From: Panorpa germanica
Taxonomy: Eukaryota; Arthropoda; Insecta; Mecoptera; Panorpidae
Assembly (NCBI GenBank): GCA_963678705.1
Contig: OY783203.1
Location: 3,224,001 to 3,288,000, forward strand
Length of the DNA: 64,000 nt
Direction of reading: 5' to 3'
The position numbers were made by a program, and so were the translations under genes. The notes beneath the pieces were generated by a model. That model made no database searches. It saw nothing but the letters and a program-made list of their open reading frames with translations, and was not told the DNA's origin. Below, in pieces: positions 48,460 through 58,859 of the stretch. Positions within the stretch are counted from its first letter, which is position 1; every line of letters begins with the position of its first letter.

Positions 48460-48762
48460 TCAGGAATTCGAGACCTGATGTATCTCGGTTGATGCACAAA
48501 ATTAGACTCCCGTTTAAATCTAAATTGGCAACATTGTATATCGTTTTGAATTATTCCGAGCAAGCAAATAAAAGACGCTATATAGCCATGTCATGTGTCC
48601 CGTAGTCCCTCATGAAAACCATTGATTCTCGGAATGTTGTGAGGGTGTAATTATGCATCTCACTCCAGATATAGTAATAATTAGTTCCATCTGATCGACG
48701 CATGTATGTTTTTGGATTAGGTCGATCTCATTATGCAAGTTGTTAGGGATGTCTGATTGTAA
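48460..48762 (-). repeat. Dispersed repeat, - copy (partner 35565-35882)
   Basis: Reverse-complement counterpart of 35565-35882 at roughly 70-75 % similarity by eye. It contains a short palindrome, AGGTC..GAATTCGAGACCT, near 48459-48476. Confidence 0.6.
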
Positions 48763-48816
48763 ATTTAAATAATTAAGCTTCCTTATTTTAATATATCTAA
48801 TACTGTGAAATTTTAG

Positions 48817-48914
48817 GAATCACATTGAAACAAGTAATTGGAATAAATCCACGTAATGAAAAGCCGCCGATTACACATCTGTTCATAATTATATTCAAAT
48901 ATTTCAATATATAA
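48817..48914 (+). CDS. Possible alternative last exon for the UBX gene
   Basis: After an acceptor TTTTAG (48811-48816) the phase needed by exon B gives ITLKQVIGINPRNEKPPITH and a stop at 48912-48914. The order and phase are right, but the sequence fits the expected end of a UBX domain (PSxxxxIV) less well than 27110-27252 does. Could be chance. Confidence 0.25.
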
Positions 48915-49119
48915 ATTCAAGTTTGAATTAAATCATTATTGACTTCAAATCATACATGTAAAACAGACGTCGCTATGCGACGGGGTAAACGCTATTTACT
49001 TTTAATAACTTCAGAATAAAATTAAAAATAATACGTCTTAATTTTATTTAATACACCCAGGTAGTAATTTTACCATTAAATCTGTATTAAATTTAATATA
49101 TATTTTTTATTTGGTCTAG

Positions 49120-49870
49120 ACCTCGAAAGTTTAGGGTATTTTGAGGAATGTCTGTTTATAATAAAAATAATGAAAAACGGTATTTTAACTTTTTAGGGTT
49201 ATTATCACACTTATTCTACAAACCAACAATGTATGTTAAAAATGACGGTGAAGTAGACCCTGTCCAAAAATTGTACCTGGACGGTGTTGCCGAATTTGGC
49301 TCTTCTATTTATCTGAGAAATAAGAACCAAGAAAATTATTAATTAGTATGAGTACAGCTACAATTGGAACTAGAGATACAAAAAATAATTGTAAATTGAC
49401 AAAATGGCGCGCTTTTCAAATTCTAATTCTAAAAACAGGGTTTTTTTTAATAGTTATTTAATGAAAAAAATACGAAATTTGTGAAATAAATCAATATTGT
49501 GAATAACATATTAAAATTTCAGACGATTCGGTTTTTCTCTTCTTCTACAACACCACGCCGAAAAAAGTAGTTTTAAGATATAGTCCAAATCACGATAGTT
49601 CAGCGGCGACTTATACTTAAAACAGGTTATAAGAGCGGTATAAATCTATAATACGATAATGAATTTTATCTTATTCGTTTCTATATACAATATAGAAAAT
49701 TAATTGAGTCAGTGCTTTTTAGTTATATCGGCAGTTTATACCCCACAACTTGTTTTAAGTATGAGTCGCCGCTGAACTCTCGTAATTTGAACTATATATG
49801 CTAAAACGGCTGTAGAAACGAAACTATTGTAAAAACAAAAGTCCCCCTTAACATTTTGCAGACCACCATT
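49120..49870. mobile_element. Non-autonomous element related to 26263-26977, interrupted
   Basis: Shares AATAAAAATAATGAAAAACG, GAAGTAGACCCTGTCCAAA, CTCTTCTATTTATCTGA and CTGTAGAAACGAAACTATTG with 26380-26880 in the same order. It is split by a small inverted-repeat element at 49579-49797. Confidence 0.65.
49579..49797. mobile_element. 219-bp MITE nested in the preceding element
   Basis: The two ends match as inverted repeats over about 63 bases (TAGTTCAGCGGCGACTTATA, TTAAAACAGGTTAT on one side). Comparison with the related copy near 26780-26840, which lacks this segment, gives the approximate insertion point; TA-rich borders fit a TA duplication. Confidence 0.75.
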
Positions 49871-49975
49871 TTGAAAAATCTTTTTTAACCTTATTAAACA
49901 TAGTAGTAGTAATTAATACCGCTAGATGCCTCTAGTCGTTTTATTTCTGGTTTCTATATTACTATTTATTATATT

Positions 49976-51700
49976 AATTGTGTGCCTTTCGGCTTTACAA
50001 TCTACATTATTATATTTCTTAATGCATTTCATATAAATTCAAAGTTAAAAACTAAACTTAAACTATTCTAGACTATTACTACTTCTAATAGTACTTTCTG
50101 TTTCTTCTTTTCTTGATCCTCTCTCTTCATGTCCCCTACTCCTCCTTTATTTACACCGTTTCCTGCTTCTCCTTCCTTATTGCCTGTATCTTCATCTATT
50201 ACCTCTTGCCTTCCTTGTCTCCTCTCGACAAACCCTCTATTATCTTTTCACTATCCTTCCTGCCTTCTCTCTTCGTTTTCACTTCTCCACTTATGTCTAT
50301 TACTGGCATAAACGCTTTATCTTTACTATTTCTTCTTGACTCTTCCTTTGGGGGCGTCCATAAATTACGTGAGGTGTTTTTTTAAATTTTCTGTCCCTCC
50401 GTCCCCTCCTGGTGAGATGTCGTGAGATTTTATTCAACCCCCTCCCCCATCCCCCAATCTCACGTGAGATTTTTCAAAATGTGGGCTGCTACTCAGCTCT
50501 CAGCAGATGTCTGTAGTCGTGTATTAGGGGGTGTATTGGAGTTCTTTAGCATTAATATAATTTATTATGAGAGCAAACTTTAACTTTAATTTTTATCGAT
50601 ACACTACTGGTATTAAAGGGACTTTAGCATTTATTATATATCTGAGTTCTGGTGGGCGTGAATTTAAATTTAGTTCTATCGTATTGGTATCGGCATCCGT
50701 GTCCATGATTCACTGAAATACAAACATAAACTGCATGCAGAACATACCCATGTCGCCGATAGATTTCATTTGACTCGTATTGCACCGTAACAACAAGCGA
50801 TCTTAGGTATCCCCTCCAGTCTGAGGCGGCTTTTTGCATTTACAAAGGTTCAGATAGGGTATCGTTGTAGTAGTGGTAACGCTTGGATAAAATTCGCCTT
50901 TATTCGGTTCTACTGTGCGAGGTAGTGCCGCCCGTATTCGGACGGCTTTGTAGCGTGCAGTCTGAGAGCTCCAGAGCGATCTCATTACATTTACATGGTT
51001 CGGATAGGTAAAGCGTAGTAGCCCGTATACGTCCGGCAGAAATTCGCTTAAATACGGTCCCATACTGAGACAGGCCTTAAGCATGTACAATCTAGATTAA
51101 ATGGACCAAAATAGTATAATTTTTTTTTGTTTCAATCAGAAAAAAAATTGCGTGATATTTGCCGAGACCCCCCCTCTCTCCAACGGAAGATTAGATGAGA
51201 TTTGACTCGACCCCCTCCCCCCCTTAAACATCTCACGTAATTTATGGACGCCCCCTTTACTATTTTATTATTGTCTCTATCTCCGTCATCTACCTCTTGT
51301 CCTCATCTCCTTTCCGCAAATCGTCTATTTTTCTGGACTGAAGTTTAACTGTTTCCTCGCTACTTCTTTCTTTCTCCTGCTTCCTTCACTGCCTCTCTTT
51401 AATAGCTGGCCAATATTCATCTCGCTCCCTACTTTTTCCTTACACTCAAACTTAACGTGCTCCAGTGTTTCGTCCTCCGTTCCGCACACTCTACACTTTC
51501 TTTCTTCACTACTTTCTCAGTATCTGTTTCCTTTTTCATCATTTCCCAATCTAAACCTTGCTGTCCTTCTTATGCTTTTTATATCTTTTTCTATAAGGTA
51601 CTGAGGTACATTACTTCCGCATATCTTGTATTGTATCTGGTTTCTTCGGGTTTCTTCTGGTTTCTATATATTGACTTTAAAGTAATTTTTGTTTCTAGGT
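49976..51700 (-). pseudogene. Non-LTR retrotransposon 3' fragment, copy 2, split by an insertion
   Basis: Minus strand: 51700-51259 shows ETRYNTRYAEV, then after a shift VPQYLIEKDIKSIRRTARFR (LGN follows) and a cysteine knuckle CRVCGTEDETLEHVKFEC, typical of the extreme C-terminus of a non-LTR polyprotein. A stop (TAC TGA) breaks it. The 3' tail continues at 50349-49976, matching copy 1. A TIR element occupies 50350-51255. Confidence 0.75.
50350..51255. mobile_element. 906-bp TIR element (GGGGGCGTCC ends)
   Basis: Ends are GGGGGCGTCCATAAATTACG and its complement, extending to about 25 bases (GTGAG / CTCAC). TTT flanks both sides and the uninterrupted relative at 43250-43290 shows the empty site, giving a 3-bp duplication TTT. 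The interior includes C-rich runs and two minus-strand open frames of 71 and 95 codons without recognised motifs. Superfamily not assigned. Confidence 0.85.
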
Positions 51701-51746
51701 GAATCTCTTCTGTTGAAATAGTTTTCCAACTTATTAATTCGTCGCC

Positions 51747-53872
51747 ATGTTAATCACAGAATTAGACACTTACTGCATGGAGCACTTGGTGTCCTTCTTG
51801 GACAAGCCAGATGTCTTAGAGTTCAGCAAAGTTGGCCTGGATCAGAAAGCCACAGATGCCTACTGGCGAAAAACAACTGTGATACGATTTAGTAAATGTA
51901 TGACGGTAGATGACAGACTCCTGCAATATTTGCGGTTGTGTCCTTCCCTTAAAGAATTGGTCATAAGTTGTTCTATGAGTGTCCCCATGACGCACTCACT
52001 CCTAAACACGATTGGTCTTCATTCTCGCGCTCTGGAAACACTGGACATCTCCGAGATAAACCTGACATCTTACAAAACAAGTTTTCTAAGCTCCTGCCCA
52101 CAGTTGAAGTCTTTAAGTGTTCGTATTCCATTCTTTTACCTGAAAACACCTTCGCGTGGATTATTCCACCCAGAAACCCAGCTGGAACACCTATCCGTGG
52201 ATGGATATGTAAAAAGATGGAGAGGACAAGTGAATATTGAGACTAGGAGTCTGTTCTTTTTATCAGATGTTGCTGCAACGCAAAGATCTTTGAAATCTTT
52301 AACGATTGATACCATCGATGAAGACATCATTGGTGAGATCTTTGCCAACAACCCACAGCTTGAGGTCGTGACCGTGACAGGGAGCGACAGTGTAGTCATG
52401 AGATGTCTACTCCAATTACCGAAGACCCTGAAACATTTGCGTGTGCTCCATTGTGGTAGAATGGCCACAACCACATTAATAGAGTTTTTCCGAGATTGGC
52501 ATCTCGATTCCTTCACCATGGAGGCTATCTTGATAGTTGTCTGCCCAAATATAATGGCTGAACTGCCACCCTTAAGACACCTAGAAATACAGTGCTGTTT
52601 CTATCCTTTGTGGCCTTCCTTGGGCTCCTTAAGGAATCTGAGTCACTTACGAAGTCTCAGTTTGACAGAATTTACGAACACCCATAATGCCAGACTTACG
52701 CTAATATTCCGCAGCTGTGTCAACGTGGCCTCCCTGGATATCGAGGGAAAAGCGATGAGTTTTAGCCCAGATTTGTTTAAAATAATTGCGGAAATGCCAA
52801 AGCTAAAGGACATTAGAATCGGGCATGACAGGAGAGATACGGATTACACGGCATTGATGCGTTGGCTCTCAACAAGCAAGACTTTGACGTCAGTAAATTT
52901 AAGATGGTTCCAAGGTTTGGAGACCAAAGATATCATAATGCTGATCCAGGGTTCCAGCATTTTAGAGGTGAGTTCATCATTTTAATTATTTCCTATAGAT
53001 TAACAGTGTGTCCAAAATGTGTGCGAGAGAGAAAGGTATATGTTCTTATTTGTGCTCTATGCGCATGCGTCGAAAGTGACAGCTGTCTAGATATAATAAA
53101 TATTAAATATATAAGGAAATTATATTTCTTTAGTTGATACAAAGCTCGTCTGTCGGTAAAACAGTGACCGTTCAGTGAAAACATATACTCATGAACGCCA
53201 TAGATGTCGCTGTATTTATATTTATACATATCTATATTATTCTACATCAATATAATGTCATATTTAACAACTGTCACGTATTATATCTAGACAGCTCTGA
53301 CTTGACAACTGTCACTTTCGACGCATGCGCATAGAGAACAAATAGAAACATATACCTTTCTCTCTCTATAAGCCTACATATTACGTCATACAAATATGGC
53401 CGACCATTTCTAGAGCTAAAACTACAATTCCAGTTTTTAATTGCTATATCTCTGTCAACATTTAGATATTTAATAAAATAGACACGTCAATACACATTTA
53501 TTAACATCAATTGAAAAATCGACCACTAAGAAATGAGGACACAAACCCCTTGCTCTAAATAACTGGTATTTTTTTTTTTGCAGAATTTGGAGCTAAGTAG
53601 AAACACACTAGAACCAGATTTAGTCCTGAAAATAATCGAAGTTCTGGCGCAACAAAAAAACAGGACGAATATTTTAGATGTAACGTTCCACGAAGTTGAA
53701 TTTCATAAGGAGGTTTGTACTAACAACTTTAATAACATTTTTAAAATACATAAACTAACATATTGCCCCTGGAGGTTATGTGACATCTTTAACATTGTTT
53801 TAATTTCTATTAATTTTGCAGGACATTCCAAAAGGAAGCTGTCATCCTCTACTGCGAGTGCATTTTAAATAG
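51747..53872 (+). CDS. F-box/leucine-rich-repeat-like protein
   Basis: Exons 51747-52967, 53584-53712 and 53822-53872 (GT..AG, all phase 0) give 466 aa. The N-terminus MLITELDTYCMEHLVSFLDK, with DVLEFSKV, fits a degenerate F-box. It is followed by leucine-rich repeats of the FBXL kind, for example LRLCPSLKELVISC, LETLDISEINLTSY, CPQLKSLSVRI, LKSLTIDTI, LKHLRVLHC, LRHLEIQCC, LRSLSLTEF, VASLDIEGKA. Such proteins usually choose substrates for SCF ubiquitin ligases; the F-box part is weak, so this role is inference. The last exons give NLELSRNTL and end LLRVHFK. AATAAA lies at 53910-53915. The codon mix is less AT-biased than the surroundings, as expected of a working gene. A fold-back MITE sits in intron 1. 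Confidence 0.8.
53025..53371. mobile_element. Fold-back MITE in intron 1 of the F-box/LRR gene
   Basis: Left arm 53025-53098 and right arm 53275-53371 are inverted copies (GAGAGAAAGGTATATGTT, CTATGCGCATGCGTCGAAAG, CTGTCTAGATATAAT). The right arm has an additional insertion of about 14 bases. Non-coding. Confidence 0.8.
53395..53545. repeat. Dispersed repeat (inverted partner 58205-58395)
   Basis: Contains ATATGGCCGACCAT, the recurrent TATATCTCTGTCAACATTTA core and AAATCGACCACTAA, all present in complement at 58205-58395. Confidence 0.7.
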
Positions 53873-53934
53873 ACTTCAATAGTTTTTAACTCTTATATAT
53901 AATTGGCAAAATAAATTAGTTAGGAATACATCTA

Positions 53935-54205
53935 GGGTTTTATTTTTAATTTAAGCATATTTTCGATAATGTCTTTTGGCGTCACAGTTAATATATAATT
54001 ACTTCTATAATTACTACATGATAAAATAACATTTAAAGAATACTTTGTGAAATTTTCATAAATAAATATCAAGAAATGAGCCATTGACAGCGAATCTCCG
54101 GTGACGTCACAAAAAAAGTTCCTCATAACTGGATTATTTGAAATCAAAAAACCAAAATGATTTCATTAGTTGATAAGTTCCTGCAGGACACCCTGTCGAG
54201 TTTTT
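53935..54205 (-). repeat. Repeat family with conserved short frame, copy 1
   Basis: Complement of the family at 59466-59835 and 63170-63545. The minus strand encodes SLSMAHFLIFIYENFTKYSL, continuing NVILSCSNYRSNYILTV, the same residues as the other two copies. Confidence 0.75.
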
Positions 54206-54224
54206 TAATTGAGTTATGTCCGCT

Positions 54225-54615
54225 ACACTTTAAATTGATAAACTGTTTAATTAGATTTCCATAATCTTCGCTTTTCTGGCTTTTCTGCAATATTTTCTCA
54301 ATTCATAGGCTTTTTCTTAGAAATCTAGTTATTCTTTTCAATTTCTTTGATGCAGTTATGTTCGCTATGCTCTAAAATAGAAAATAACATCATTAGATTT
54401 TAAATACCTAAACGTAATTCTGGCTTTTATGCAAGCTTTTTTATTTTCATGGATATGTTTAAAAAAAGATTAAAATCCTATATTATAATGTTCCAAGTGA
54501 AAGTTTATATGTTCACGCGATTCGTATAATGGCGTAATATTTCTTCCGTCTTCAATTAATTGTTAGGTTTAGTCTGCAAATATTGTCAGAAAATAATGTC
54601 AAAATACATGACTTT
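54225..54615. mobile_element. Short relative of the fold-back element
   Basis: Contains one arm unit of the 17255-20757 element (TTTGATGCAGTTATGTTCGC, ATTCTGGCTTTTATGC, TTCATGG-like segments) and an outer end (TTAGTCTGCAAATATTGTCA, ACATGACTTT). A flank TCTTCCGTCTTCAATTA is also found in complement at about 20771-20787, suggesting the full element extends past 20757. Confidence 0.65.
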
Positions 54616-55154
54616 CTAGTTTTGTGTTATTTAGAAATGTTGGACTTTGTAAGGTTCTAAAAAAACCAAGAAAACGTAAATTAGGTTCTATCAAATCAAA
54701 TCAGGAGCTGTGAATTTTTATCCTGTCTACAGAAAAACAGAAAATTACATTTTTCCCCTGGAACATAAAAATAAAAACAACAATTTCATTTTCAATACAA
54801 GTTTCTTTATTTTTCGTTTTGTAAAAATGATTGTAGCAAAGGTTAGTTGGTGCGTTCTGGTAAGACCTTAAGAGAATGAGTAAGGGAGGGGTGTAAACTT
54901 AGGAGGGAGAGGAGTGAATTGTCTATTTCTATTAATTATTTTATTTTATGATAAACTAAATATATATTTTGTAAGTCAAATATTAAAAGTTCATTTAATT
55001 TATTTTTTGGAAATATGTGTTACTATAATAAATCATTAAAGATCGTCACCATTTGCTGTGTAAAAAGAGTTATCTACCTTTCAGGAGCAATTGCTTAAAA
55101 CTTTGATTTTAGATTTAACTATCATTCCCAGTCACTGCTTGTTATTAAAAAAAT

Positions 55155-57348
55155 TGCACATTCAATCGAACTGTCAAAATTTATATTACTAACGACGCAT
55201 GCGCACCAACTAAATTAACTACACTATTAAATAAATATCAAAACAGTGAGTGGAAATACTTCAATATACTTTTAAACACTGCCATCTATGAAGCATATAA
55301 TGAAATAGCAATACGGTTGTGTTCTCAGATAGATTAAAGTAACACATTTCTCTTTATAGATAATGGCACTTATTATTAAAAATAGCGGTATAAAAACACT
55401 TATGGTACATACTATCAGATACATTTATCAAAAAGATATACACATCAAAATATCACTTGAATATTCTTGTAAAAAATTGTCGGTAATACAGTTACCATGG
55501 TTTTGTTAGTTGTGTATTTATAATTACATACATTTCAGGCGCTCAAATGAAATGATATAGTAGGGTTATGAACCTTGCTACTGTTTTGTATCTTACTCAA
55601 AAAAGCACGAAAGAGATATTTCACACAGTTATATCTCTATCAACTTTTGGATATTTATATAATGTAAATGCCCAAGCCAATATTTCAATAAATGTATGAC
55701 TTGCCTCTACAACTTTTTCAATATAAACTTTTGTTTGTGAACATTAATAATGTAGAAGTCTGTTTTACCGACTAGGGCAGATGCGCAATTCTGTTTCAAT
55801 TAGAAGATATATTTGCTAACGCAGGGTCTAAACTTTTGACCAAACATTCATTTAAGTAAAATAAAAGTGAGGTTATGACAGTGATTTGTTCACTATAACA
55901 TAAATACTTGACAAAAATTGTTAATGATGGGAAATAAACGTTCTGAGCATTGCAGGTTGTGTTTTAATGTCATGAGAGAGTGAGAGAGATAGCAATTGTA
56001 TAAATATGTTTGTTGAAAAGAGAAAGAACTATAAGTATGAATTAATTAACCCAGCCCCTGAAACATATGTGACACATCGTACACTTTAAACTAGAATCAC
56101 CTGTAACTTTATTAAAAAGGTTTATCTAGTGTTCCCATTTTGTGAAGTTGACGTTCTTTACATAAATTCAATTCTCTGTAAAAATTATCGCAAATGAGCC
56201 CTCCCATGAACAAATATATCTTCCGTTATTTACAAAAATTAATTTCAACTTACAAAATATATCTAAACAGCACAAATGGAAGGGACACCTCTTCTTACGT
56301 ATTCTTAGAGAATAAGGTTTATGATATTTTTTCTATTATTATAATAATTGCATATAAAGGAAAAAAATAAAGCAATTTTTTTTATATAATTATTAAATTT
56401 AATAATAGCGTGTTATTTAAGTTGACTGACTCTTAGGGGCAGTCACTCGAAGTGTTACCGGTAGTGAATTTAAGACAATGTATCAAATATATTAATTGGG
56501 TAGTGGACACTAATTGTAAAGTTGACTAACATAACCTCAAATATTCAATTCGCAATATTATAGAAGTTATTAACGATTGAAATAGTCATTGCTTCCTCAC
56601 TTTCTTCCCCACTACCATTTACCATCGCTGTTAAACAAGAAAAGTGCAAAAGAGATGCAGAATTAAACGTCAAAGCTATAGCAGCTGTTGCGTCGACCCA
56701 TAATGTTTCAATATAATGTGAAATATTCATAAAATTTTATGTGTTTCTAACATTGTCTTAAAATATTTAATTACCAACAAAATTAAACAGTTTTTAATTC
56801 ATAACACTTCGAGTCACCACATCTATATATATACCGTCTTCTTTTTACTACTAGATCAATTTCAAAGTCGGCCATCTTGTTTTCTATACAGGAAAATACG
56901 AAGTGGAACCCGACGTGATCCGAAAAAAGGCGAATGAATTCGAGTTCCAATATGTATTCAGTGAATAAGAGAGAGATATAACTATTTTATATATGTTAGT
57001 TGAAAAGAGATAGTTATACTTTAAAATGTGCAGATAAATATCTTGTTTCTCTGTCACACAATAAAATCAGTGATATGTGTCTCGTTAAACGTATGATGCT
57101 AGAAAGAGATAGAAATTGATCTGGTAACAATTTAAAATAATAGAAAATAATAAATTAAAAAAATTTAATAATAATTTTCGAATAATACATTTTTTTTTTT
57201 AAATATATACTAAATATATTTTTGTGTTAATATAATAAGCTTAATAATAATATATTAATTTATAATAAGAATAAAATAATAATTAAAAATATATTTTTGT
57301 TTTTTTTTTTTTTAATATAATACAAAAGAAAAAAATATCGAGAGATTC

Positions 57349-57384
<36 letters not shown>

Positions 57385-57660
57385 AATACGGAGTCCCGAA
57401 CTTGATTATATTAAAAAATGGTTTAAAACCAAAGGTAACATCAATTATACATATTTTTGATTCTAAACTTTACCGAAAATAATAACAAAAAAACTTAAGT
57501 TTAATTCTGATGACTTTTTAAAGGCCTGTATTTTCTAACTATTTAATTTTCGTTTTTATTTAACATTTTAATCTAGATTTTAGGTTAAGTTGAGTTTAGT
57601 TAATTCAGTTGGTGCGCATGCGCAGTAATATAAATTTTGACAGTTCGATTGAATGTGGAA
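55155..57660. repeat. Distant inverted repeat pair, 2.4 kb apart
   Basis: 55155-55225 (TCAATCGAACTGTCAAAATT, GCATGCGCACCAACT) is the complement of 57594-57660 (AGTTGGTGCGCATGCG, ACAGTTCGATTGAATGTG). The two may be ends of one large element with later insertions, or two separate copies. Confidence 0.6.
56440..56815. mobile_element. MITE carrying the 42095-type repeat
   Basis: Ends are inverted: GTCACTCGAAGTGTTA..AAGACAATG at the left and CATTGTCTTA..TAACACTTCGAGTCAC at the right. The inside holds the segment (56540-56725) shared in complement with 42095-42295. Confidence 0.65.
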
Positions 57661-58204
57661 TAATTAAAATTTCTGTTTTTAATAACAATTAGTAATAGAA
57701 ATTGTTTTTACTTCTTTATTTTTGACAAACTGACATTGAACTTCTTTTAAAAGTAAATCCTACTGCGTTTTGACAGATTGTGGGAATGGCAGGCATTGAA
57801 AAAATCATCAGATTTTAATGCAGTTACAAACTTAACTTAAAAAAATAATGAAAACTGTAGAAGGTGTAGCTGATTTAAAATTTGAAGGGGCAACATATTA
57901 ATTACTTCATATATAAAGGGGAGAGGGAGACAAAATGCAACAAAACTTGGTAAGAGGGAAAGGGAATGGGAAGGGGTATTAAAACACCATGTAATATGTA
58001 TTAATTTCTATAAAAGTGTACTATATATTGATAAAATTGGCTACGAAAACCTCAAATGTTCAATTATTTTTTTAAGAACTTCACTAATGACAAAAATATA
58101 GTCAGAAATATGTCACTTTTTATATTTATATTCAGACTAAATACAATAACACTGTTGAGGAATATGATTTTATTAACTGGTCAAATCATTTAAAAGCCTG
58201 TTAA

Positions 58205-58395
58205 AACTTTGCCTAATGGGCTTGTGTCCTCATTTTTAGTGGTCGATTTTTCAATTGTTGATTGAACTTGATGTTAATAAATGTGTATTGGCGTGTCTAT
58301 TTTATTAAATATCTAAATGTTGACGAAGATATAGCAATTAAAAGTTTGAATTCTAGTTTTAGCGCTAGAGATGGTCGGCCATATTTGTATAACGT
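58205..58395. repeat. Dispersed repeat (inverted partner 53395-53545)
   Basis: Runs from TGTCCTCATTTTTAGTGGTC to GATGGTCGGCCATATTTGTA, in complement to the copy in the F-box/LRR gene intron. Confidence 0.7.
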
Positions 58396-58484
58396 GAAAT
58401 GCATTTTAACGTCAGTTATTTGTTGAGTAGGTCAGTGGTGTGGTAATGTTTTGTAGCTGTTGGTAGTCAAATAATCAAGTCAAG

Positions 58485-58700
58485 TAAAAGAATAATAAGT
58501 TTTTATTTTATTTAACCCTGTTAAGGCAGACATAATATTTAAATTTTATTGTTCCTTGAAATAGCTGTAAATAATATTTGATATTTTGATATATAAATAC
58601 ATATAGCAGAGATTTATGAGTTGTAAGGTTCGACAAAATGATTTTTTTAATTGTTCTAGTACCCAACTTTATCAGTTTTATAGAAATTAAGGCATGGTTC
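58485..58700. repeat. Dispersed repeat (direct partner 44808-44960)
   Basis: GTTTTTATTTTATTTAACCC onward is nearly identical to 44818-44950. It then runs into a shorter version of the 44980-type element. Confidence 0.65.
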
Positions 58701-58859
58701 TCGAATACTATATTAATAAAATTAATATATGTCATAATTTTCACTTAAAAATAAAATAAAATAAATTTTAAAATCAAAAATGTCGAATATAATAAAATTA
58801 AAAATAATAATAAACAAAATATTTGCAAGTAATACTTAAAAATAATTTAATTTTAATTG

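Larger units (their letters stand above)
54616..58859. other. Repeat-rich intergenic stretch without recognised gene
   Basis: 4.2 kb of AT-rich sequence with several short inverted-repeat elements (listed separately), poly-T and (TA)n tracts (about 57180-57380). The highest coordinates hold the 3' UTR of the BCR-type gene. Confidence 0.6.

Noticed and set aside
48455..48480. tRNA T-arm-like sequence (GAATTCGAGACC)
   Set aside because: No acceptor stem, anticodon arm or D-arm around it; it is a short palindrome within a dispersed repeat.
52136..52519. 127-codon minus-strand frame
   Set aside because: Antisense of the F-box/LRR exon, with no motif of its own.
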